Virus record (IMG/VR): IMGVR_UViG_3300010430_000536
Coordinates: 1-20,657 of that record
Length of the DNA: 20,657 nt
Reading direction: 5' to 3' (one strand)
Origin: a virus
This document shows positions 15,375 through 20,657 of the stretch, in pieces; the first letter of the stretch is position 1, and each line of letters begins with the position of its first letter. Below the pieces are notes generated by a model. That model did no database searches. It was not told the origin of the DNA and was given only the letters and a program-made list of their open reading frames with translations. The translations under genes were made by a program, and so were the position numbers.

Positions 15375-15968
15375 TTAAACACCCTCCGTGTCTCTATATG
15401 CTAATGCGTTAACTTTAACATTCATTGATGTGTTACCTGTGGGTGGTGTCACTGAAAATGATATTGATGTGCCGGGTGGGAATACTATCGGACCCGTAGA
15501 AAAAGGAAACGTGGCCTGATCATTAGTAATCAAAGCGGGGAAAAAACTAACACCACCGGTAGCAGTAGCGCCCTCACTACCTGATTTAATCGTTGCGGGT
15601 AATATATTTGCAGCGCCGATATTCAAATTAACAGCAACACCGTCATCACCGTTTAATATAGTACCGCCTGTAGGCGCTAATGTAACCTGCGTCTGAAAAT
15701 CACCACCATCGCCATCAGTAGATTTACCGAACGTAACAGTTACACTTTCTAATATCCAATCAACAATATCATTATTTTTAGCGTAAAAAACCACTGATTC
15801 ATTATCTGATGTGAGAGTAATAAGTTCATGTATGATTAAAAAAGCCTCACCAGCTTTCGCACGCTCGATACTCTCAGATTGTGTAACAGCTTTAGTAGTG
15901 AGTCTTCCACTATCATCAACTATAGCTGTGTTACCGTCCTTACCTGATTTTATTACACCGCCTGTCAT
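15375..15968 (-). CDS. Beta-rich virion protein (paralogue pair member)
   Basis: A 197-residue protein related at its N-terminus to the product of the gene that follows it (DGNTAIVDDSGRLTTKAV, then FYAKNNDIVDWILESVTVTFG). The C-terminal half has GPIVFPPGTSISFSVTPP and GNTSMNVKVNALAY, patterns found in beta-sandwich phage structural proteins. Stop and next start are directly adjacent (TAA ATG). It starts with an ATGA overlap to a 57-residue gene. A decoration or fibre role is inferred from position. Confidence 0.72.
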   Translation of the reverse strand: MTGGVIKSGKDGNTAIVDDSGRLTTKAVTQSESIERAKAGEAFLIIHELITLTSDNESVVFYAKNNDIVDWILESVTVTFGKSTDGDGGDFQTQVTLAPTGGTILNGDDGVAVNLNIGAANILPATIKSGSEGATATGGVSFFPALITNDQATFPFSTGPIVFPPGTSISFSVTPPTGNTSMNVKVNALAYRDTEGV

Positions 15969-16138
15969 ATCAAGTCATCCTCATTAATACCTGTGTTAAA
16001 TGCCTCTTCGACTCTAGCATTTAATAATTGTAGTTGACATACCAATTCACTCAACAAAGATGTTATATATTCAATTGATGTTGACTCATCTTCTGATGAT
16101 TCGATCAATCCAGTCTCAATATATGGTATCCACGCCAT
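15965..16138 (-). CDS. Small acidic helical protein, 57 aa
   Basis: A short gene filling the only sizeable gap in this part of the operon. ATG 16138 has GAGG upstream, and its TGA overlaps the next ATG (ATGA), the same coupling used by its neighbours. The product starts MAWIPYIETG, is acidic (ESSEDESTSIEY) and has a helical stretch with ITSLLSELVCQLQLLNARVEE that could be a coiled coil. No family is recognised. Tight packing and overlap on one side strongly favour a real gene. Confidence 0.75.
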   Translation of the reverse strand: MAWIPYIETGLIESSEDESTSIEYITSLLSELVCQLQLLNARVEEAFNTGINEDDLI

Positions 16139-16141
16139 CAG

Positions 16142-16420
16142 TCACACCTCTAACACTGCTAGTAAACCCGCTGCATTGAGGCAGTAGGCCCATGCACCAA
16201 CATCGCCTTCTTCATTTCTAAACCATTGGCCGGTGCTACGCTGTAAAACACAATACGCTGTCAATTCCTCAGATGGTTCAAATCTAGACGACGATAGATA
16301 TACATCAGTTACCCCGATATTCTGAACAGCGATTACAGTACCCACGGGTAATTCACTGGCATCATATAGATTAATCCATGTATTATGAGGTATAGGTATA
16401 TTTGGTTCAGTGTCAGGCAT
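16142..16420 (-). CDS. Small beta-rich virion protein
   Basis: A 92-residue protein with IPHNTWINLYDASELPVGTV near the N-terminus and strands IAVQNIGVTDVYLSSS and WAYCLNAAGLLAVLEV at the end. The pattern 'tW..ly..s..pvGt.i..qN.g...v.l' is typical of small beta-sandwich proteins found among phage structural genes; no function is established. ATG 16420 overlaps the TGA of the gene before it (TGATG) and is preferred to TTG 16426. Confidence 0.72.
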   Translation of the reverse strand: MPDTEPNIPIPHNTWINLYDASELPVGTVIAVQNIGVTDVYLSSSRFEPSEELTAYCVLQRSTGQWFRNEEGDVGAWAYCLNAAGLLAVLEV

Positions 16421-16698
16421 CAGCAAGACTCCACGAAGTTCATTAGAAATGATTCTTCACGACCAGCAACAGTTACCACGTCAACTTGTACAGTACCGCT
16501 AGTACCCTCCACCCAGACAGTAACACTAGTATCATCATTCGTATCTGAATCAACAGTAACATCCACTGGCGTTAGCGTGTATGAACTAATAGTGTCGCCG
16601 TTCGTCAACCATGGTCCACCGTCAGATGTTGATGCATTTAGGTCTAATTTATAATCCAACCTCGAAACATCATTTTTATAGAAGATACGCGTTTGCAT
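16420..16698 (-). CDS. Ig-like beta-sandwich protein (fibre adaptor-like)
   Basis: A 92-residue protein with a phage Ig-like sandwich pattern: LDYKLDLNAS, a short loop, then GDTISSYTLTPVDVTV, VTVWVEGTSGTVQVDVVTVA and GREESFLMNF. The order 'dY.lD ... GDtI.sy ... t.vtvw.eGg.sg ... vTv.GReE' is seen in small phage proteins proposed to link fibres to the virion. Role inferred from pattern and place. Confidence 0.7.
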   Translation of the reverse strand: MQTRIFYKNDVSRLDYKLDLNASTSDGGPWLTNGDTISSYTLTPVDVTVDSDTNDDTSVTVWVEGTSGTVQVDVVTVAGREESFLMNFVESC

Positions 16699-16702
16699 GA
16701 TA

Positions 16703-17263
16703 TTACACGCTAGCAGCTGTTAATGTCACCGTGACCTGTAATGTATCACCATCATCTAGTGATTTATCACCCGCTGAAAAAGCCGCCGCACCGTATAGTG
16801 TACCAGTACTACCACCTTTGGTATTATTAGTGGTCACGAAGCCACCACCAATCACTGTTGTATCCGCATTTATACTAAATGTTGCTTTAGATGCGGAATT
16901 GTCAACTGATTGACTCGCAACACTACCGAGCGTCAAAGTTTGCCTGACTGCTTCGGAATATGCCGTAACTTCAACCCACCCCACGTGCGACGACATCGTG
17001 TCACCGGCTGCAATAGTAGGTGTTCCATCAGTCAAACCCACGAAAAAACCAGCCGTGTATGCCGATCCCTTGAAATATTTATCTAATACATCATCAAGAC
17101 CTACATTAACCACTGTATTATGGTTGGTTTCAGACCATTTTAAATCACCTTGATCAACCCGTTCCAATGGTGTGAGTGAACCCCATTCTTCTACACTAAT
17201 ATGATCAGGTTTAGAATAACAATCAAATTGATAAATCGATGACACGCCTATACTTTCTCTCAT
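16703..17263 (-). CDS. Phage structural protein, probable fibre or decoration
   Basis: A 186-residue protein with a conserved phage pattern: LDDVLDKYFKGSAYTAGFFV, GLTDGTPTIAAGDTMSSHVGW, a YSEAVRQTLTLG segment, NSASKATFSIN and a C-terminal GDTLQVTVTLTA. This combination occurs in uncharacterised proteins of phage structural clusters. Mostly beta, with no transmembrane or catalytic features. ATG 17263 has AAGG about 10 nt upstream; GTG 17272 would overlap the previous stop but lies too close to that site. Confidence 0.75.
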   Translation of the reverse strand: MRESIGVSSIYQFDCYSKPDHISVEEWGSLTPLERVDQGDLKWSETNHNTVVNVGLDDVLDKYFKGSAYTAGFFVGLTDGTPTIAAGDTMSSHVGWVEVTAYSEAVRQTLTLGSVASQSVDNSASKATFSINADTTVIGGGFVTTNNTKGGSTGTLYGAAAFSAGDKSLDDGDTLQVTVTLTAASV

Positions 17264-17268
17264 TGTGT

Positions 17269-18744
17269 TCACACCTTGAATATTCTGTCGTCAGCTTTGA
17301 CGCTGAATGATCTTAAATCAATTTTAACATTAAACACCCTATCATCAGGTGTAATAATACCAAATATAATACTTTGAGCGGTGGTTGTCACGGATACAAC
17401 CTGATTCAATGATAAACCGGCTTGCGCAGCGGCTTGCGCAAATACCACCATCCCAACCTGCGCACCTAAATTCAGACTAGCATCAGCTTGCGCAGCGGCA
17501 TTGATATCAGCGGCTAGTACACTACCAAGCGTAACGCTACCATCTAATACAGCAACTATTGTATTAGCTAATGAATTAGATAACCCCAGTGACATAGCCG
17601 CTGATATTGTTTGACCGGCTGTGACAATACTCACACCGAGTTCATTATCAAACAATACTGATGCTACTGAATTAGCTAATGCTGATATTGTTTGATCTAA
17701 CTCGACACCAACAGCAATAGCACCCGTGGCAGTAGAAACCCCTGTGAAAGCATCACCAAACCCATTATCGAAAGATATGTCTACATCAAACGCAATAATA
17801 CCAGCAAGTTCGTAACCTAATTGTTTAGCTAAAGAAACAGCACCTGCAGCTTGTGCTATACCACCGTCATCACATGAGACGCCGCTTGATAATTGTATAG
17901 CAGTATTGAAAGTGGCGTTAGCGACATCAGTTATATTATTTGATAACCCTAGTGACATAGCCACATCGACGATAGTGCCGCCAGCGGGTGTAATGAAACC
18001 GAACATCGGCGTGATTGGTTTTACTAACTGATATGGATCACGCGAGAGTGATAGTTTAGCGGCGTCTGTTGGGTCATTCTCGAACACAAATAAACTATAG
18101 AATAACCCTATCCAACCTGATCCACCTATTGTAATAGCACGTTCGTTAGTGTCATTCGTTGTCGCTCCTCCTGTACCGCTGTAGTGTTTCCTATCACCCA
18201 CGGCAACGGATGCACCAACATCCAAATCCCACCCGAAAACTACAACACTGGCTTGTTGTAGTTCTGCATTAGATAATACTTTAGGTGATGCTAGTGTGCT
18301 GATTGTAGTACCGAAACCACCTCTAGTAGTCGCCTGCCAATTTCTACCCGATGAGAACCCATTATACTGCAATTGCAAAGCTTCGCCTGATCCTGACCAG
18401 TTCAGGAGAAATCTAGACGCGCCTGTACTATATGGTGCCGTACACCTAGCATGTGCAACAATACATCCCGATTCAATCACATGTTGGAATGTTCCCAAAT
18501 TACCATCGTTGTTGATATATATACCGTTTGGGTCAATCTTGCCAGTTGAACTAGGTGATGTTGAGGTATGACGTTTACCAGTAACTATATCGACTGCTTC
18601 GTTTGGGCTGATAGCTATGATTGCATTTTTAAGTTTACCCAACTTAGATACAGCGTTGTAATCAACTTCTACCGGTACATTAGGTTTGACACCGGTACGG
18701 TAGAAGTCGGGGTGTAGCTGTTTAGGTAGCGGGTAAAATGGCAT
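17269..18744 (-). CDS. LamG/concanavalin-like lectin domain protein with five C-terminal repeats
   Basis: A 491-residue protein. Residues about 40-245 look like a LamG-type concanavalin sandwich of the phage kind: ASRFLLNWSGSGEALQLQY, VVVFGWDLDVGASV, IGLFYSLFVFEND and the closing LSRDPYQLVKPI. Residues about 262-460 hold five degenerate repeats starting near 262, 302, 344, 383 and 422, each beginning like AMSLGLS or AVSLAK and Ala/Val/Leu/Ser-rich. The C-terminus has three short DDRVFNV-like units. Sugar binding and surface display are inferred. AGGA lies about 8 nt before the ATG. Confidence 0.78.
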   Translation of the reverse strand: MPFYPLPKQLHPDFYRTGVKPNVPVEVDYNAVSKLGKLKNAIIAISPNEAVDIVTGKRHTSTSPSSTGKIDPNGIYINNDGNLGTFQHVIESGCIVAHARCTAPYSTGASRFLLNWSGSGEALQLQYNGFSSGRNWQATTRGGFGTTISTLASPKVLSNAELQQASVVVFGWDLDVGASVAVGDRKHYSGTGGATTNDTNERAITIGGSGWIGLFYSLFVFENDPTDAAKLSLSRDPYQLVKPITPMFGFITPAGGTIVDVAMSLGLSNNITDVANATFNTAIQLSSGVSCDDGGIAQAAGAVSLAKQLGYELAGIIAFDVDISFDNGFGDAFTGVSTATGAIAVGVELDQTISALANSVASVLFDNELGVSIVTAGQTISAAMSLGLSNSLANTIVAVLDGSVTLGSVLAADINAAAQADASLNLGAQVGMVVFAQAAAQAGLSLNQVVSVTTTAQSIIFGIITPDDRVFNVKIDLRSFSVKADDRIFKV

Positions 18745-18747
18745 TGT

Positions 18748-19209
18748 TTATCCTGCAAATGAATGTGGGCGCCAATAGAGTGTATTAGCTGATGCTGCTA
18801 GGGTCACACCTGATACATTACGTACACCAACCTTCCATTTACCCGGTGGGATTGCAATACGTTCTTTGGTTATCTTCTGCGCTTCTGTAGCACCGGTTGT
18901 AGTCATCGAGAATGCGAAATACTGTTCGTTTTGCTGTTCGTCAGTTGTTACGTTACCAGTCCAGTCCGGATAGTTAGTACCGTCAACACTAGGTATTAAA
19001 TAAACTATGACAGTCGACCCAACACCTGTAAACGCCGCTGAACCTAATTCTAAATAGAAGTCAGCCATCACATATTTATTAGTTGAATTATCTATTTCAT
19101 CACTGAGGTTGGTCCATTCATTATTAGTTAATGAATCGAGTGTTTGTGTACCAGAAAATGAAACTGAAGCCGCTGACGCTTGATACCCCGTTGAAGTTAA
19201 ATCAGCCAT
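18748..19209 (-). CDS. Beta-sandwich phage structural protein
   Basis: A 153-residue protein rich in Thr, Ser and Asn. Visible elements: LDSLTNNEWTNLSDEIDNST near residues 24-43, a strand YVMADFYLELGSAAF, VIVYLIPSVDGTNYPDW and RIAIPPGKWKVGVRNVSG. This looks like a single beta-sandwich, found in uncharacterised phage virion proteins next to capsid genes. It begins at a TAATG overlap. Decoration of the head is the likely role by position, unproven. Confidence 0.75.
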   Translation of the reverse strand: MADLTSTGYQASAASVSFSGTQTLDSLTNNEWTNLSDEIDNSTNKYVMADFYLELGSAAFTGVGSTVIVYLIPSVDGTNYPDWTGNVTTDEQQNEQYFAFSMTTTGATEAQKITKERIAIPPGKWKVGVRNVSGVTLAASANTLYWRPHSFAG

Positions 19210-19616
19210 TAGATTTTACCCTCAATTCTTAAACGCCTAGCTTTTTGTAAATCCGACAGTGTTAAACCTGGAAATTTAGGTTCATGACCTAATGCTATGA
19301 TAGCGTTTCTCTGATCCGTTGTTATATATTCGGAAATTTCCAAACTTTCAAGTGTCGATTGCGTGTCAGCGTGATTAACATCTATACCATGACCCTCAAT
19401 CCATCTAATTATACGACTAGGTAATACACCATCTGACACGGCTTGTTCGATAGCTGTCATGATTGCAACACCTCGGATCAATCCTAAATCGTTAGCAATA
19501 GATTGATCTGTCAATAAACGTTGACCGTTTCCATGTGTCATTTCAGATGACATAGCGTTGAAAGCATCATCGACAGCACCACCAGGGTCATTATCGGCTA
19601 TTTGTTTCAGGTTCAT
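19209..19616 (-). CDS. Hypothetical helical protein in the head cluster
   Basis: A 135-residue, mostly helical protein and the first gene after the hairpin that follows the capsid region. It has AFNAMSSEMTHGNGQRLL, a long helix GLIRGVAIMTAIEQAVSDGV, GIDVNHADTQSTLESLE and a C-terminal DLQKARRLRIEGKI. No named family is recognised. It differs from the beta-rich genes that follow and may be a small head or packaging accessory. GAGG lies 8 nt before the ATG. Confidence 0.72.
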   Translation of the reverse strand: MNLKQIADNDPGGAVDDAFNAMSSEMTHGNGQRLLTDQSIANDLGLIRGVAIMTAIEQAVSDGVLPSRIIRWIEGHGIDVNHADTQSTLESLEISEYITTDQRNAIIALGHEPKFPGLTLSDLQKARRLRIEGKI

Positions 19617-19634
19617 GTCTATACCTCAATCAAG

Positions 19635-19660
19635 AAGATAGCCCCTTCAGGGGCTATTTT
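19635..19660 (-). terminator. Strong hairpin after the capsid genes, terminator/attenuator
   Basis: ATAGCCCC (19638-19645) and GGGGCTAT (19650-19657) form an 8-bp perfect stem with a 4-nt loop; two A-T pairs and one G-T pair can extend it. On the plus strand it is followed by TTTTA; on the minus strand, the coding direction, by the T-rich TATCTTCTTG, which is less ideal. It could act in either direction and reduce expression beyond the capsid genes, or stabilise the capsid mRNA 3' end. Confidence 0.7.
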
Positions 19661-19662
19661 AC

Positions 19663-19887
19663 TTACTTGCCTGCTTTCTTCGTTGTTTCAGATGCAACAA
19701 CTGTTTCAGGTGGTACATACAATCTCAATTTACCCTTCAGAGATTGTCTGATTTCACCATCTTCACCAAGCACCTGTTTGTCAGTCAACAATATATGTGA
19801 CCCAACTTTCAGCCTTTTTAACCCACCGTTCACTGACATACTCAGTTTAGGGTGTAAAACTTCATAACGTTTTGATTCATTAGCCAT
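19663..19887 (-). CDS. Small head-associated protein, 74 aa
   Basis: A 74-residue protein directly after the major capsid gene, with AAGGA upstream of ATG 19887. The frame is open far upstream, but those codons overlap the capsid gene and are not the real N-terminus. The product begins MANESKRYEVLHPKLSMSV and is Lys-rich, with LKVGSHILLTDKQVLGEDGE and a C-terminal LRLYVPPETV. Small proteins of this size and place often sit with the head, but no family is certain. Confidence 0.72.
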   Translation of the reverse strand: MANESKRYEVLHPKLSMSVNGGLKRLKVGSHILLTDKQVLGEDGEIRQSLKGKLRLYVPPETVVASETTKKAGK

Positions 19888-19891
19888 GATA

Positions 19892-20657
19892 TTATTCCTT
19901 CGCACTAAATGAGCAAGTATTGCCATTAAAATCATCGCGGAATTGGAAACCAATACCGGCTGCGGTAATGAACGAATAGTCGCTGTTATACATCGGGCGT
20001 GGTAATGCAATTGTACTAGTTGCCATACCAACCAACGGTTTAACATCCTCACCGTCAAGAGGGTATCCCGCAATTTCATTACCAGATAGATCAGAGGTAG
20101 GTTTAATTTCCTTGATACCTCTCAGTCCCGCAAGCCTTTGCAACACGTCTTTCGATGCGTATGACTCAGATGATGCACGTTCAATGTTAGATGCTACCTC
20201 TAAACTAACATACCACGTTAGCTCCTTACCGCATTTATTAGTAATCCACATTGTATCCCGGATTTGTTTAGCAGCGGCCTCAATTTCAAGGTAGGTTTTA
20301 GTTGTATCAGTGAAATCGAAATTAACCCCGCCAGCACCTAAATCGATTTGCTCAACGTGGGAATCGTTACGTAAACCCTCCCATGACAAACCATCAACAA
20401 CGATGAAATTACCATCAGCGTCTTTATGACCTTCTAGTAAATCAAGCTGAATATGTCGTCTAAATGTCAACAATGTTTCACGCTGATCATCTATGATTGC
20501 GTCATAACCTTCTGATGTACCCGCTGCAACTTCACGCCAGTCACGAGCAAAGCCGATATCATGCATTGGAATGATAGAACCATCGTAAGACTTTTCAGTG
20601 TTATCCATCTTAACGCCTGTTCTACCAGACATCGAAGTCTGCGCGCGTCCTGCATCA
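19892..20657 (-). CDS. Major capsid protein (5' truncated by window edge)
   Basis: About 255 C-terminal residues are present; the frame is open past ATG 20632 (codons reading DAGRARQTS precede it) to the edge, so the true start lies outside. The pattern matches a phage major capsid family: SGRTGVKMDNTEKSYDGSII, PMHDIGFARDWRE, GYDAIIDDQRETLLTFRRHI, LSWEGLRNDSHVEQIDLGAG, LRGIKEIKPTSDLSGNEIAG, PLVGMATSTIALPRP and a final GIGFQFRDDFNG. It forms the icosahedral shell, presumably with an HK97-type fold; the fold is family inference. It is first in the visible operon, so portal and terminase genes are expected to the right. Confidence 0.85.
   Translation of the reverse strand, partial: DAGRAQTSMSGRTGVKMDNTEKSYDGSIIPMHDIGFARDWREVAAGTSEGYDAIIDDQRETLLTFRRHIQLDLLEGHKDADGNFIVVDGLSWEGLRNDSHVEQIDLGAGGVNFDFTDTTKTYLEIEAAAKQIRDTMWITNKCGKELTWYVSLEVASNIERASSESYASKDVLQRLAGLRGIKEIKPTSDLSGNEIAGYPLDGEDVKPLVGMATSTIALPRPMYNSDYSFITAAGIGFQFRDDFNGNTCSFSAKE

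Noticed and set aside
17269-18744. Diversity-generating retroelement target
   Set aside because: A LamG-like protein with repeats invited the idea, but no reverse transcriptase or template repeat is seen in the window.
19888-20079. N-terminal extension of the 74-residue gene to 20079
   Set aside because: It overlaps the capsid gene by almost 190 nt; ATG 19887 has its own AAGGA site.

Overview
This window is part of a tailed bacteriophage genome. It may be a free phage or a prophage; no integrase or bacterial gene is visible. Lambda-type tail genes and the absence of any sheath or baseplate gene point to a long, non-contractile tail (siphovirus-like). The DNA is AT-rich. The host cannot be read from the sequence; a Gram-negative host is only a guess from general resemblance to marine proteobacterial phages.

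Two convergent blocks meet and overlap by 9 nt at 3317-3325. The left block (+ strand, 1-3325) is for replication and nucleotide metabolism. It holds the C-terminal end of a protein with a Pro-Ala repeat, two overlapping very small ORFs, a Cys-rich 65-residue protein, a MazG-like NTP pyrophosphohydrolase and a family B DNA polymerase with an N-terminal zinc ribbon.

The right block (- strand, 20657 down to 3317) is a tightly packed structural operon in which most genes overlap by 1-4 nt (TAATG, ATGA, TGATG). In transcription order: major capsid protein (5' end outside the window), a small head-associated protein, a hairpin/terminator, a run of about ten mostly beta-rich small proteins including a LamG-like repeat protein (probable capsid or neck decorations and fibres), neck and tail-completion proteins, the major tail tube protein, an intrinsic terminator acting as attenuator, the tail assembly chaperones G and G-T joined by a -1 ribosomal frameshift, a 1412-residue tape measure protein, tail-tip and fibre proteins, and an end module with a permuted-papain-like cysteine peptidase, a DUF1353 protein and a C-terminally anchored coiled-coil membrane protein.

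Three things are not obvious from simple ORF calling: the frameshifted chaperone (its second half has no start codon of its own near its 5' end), a 57-residue gene at 15965-16138, and the placement of a terminator-like hairpin downstream of each of the two most abundant structural proteins. The most interesting uncharacterised region is the beta-rich island at about 14.4-19.6 kb.
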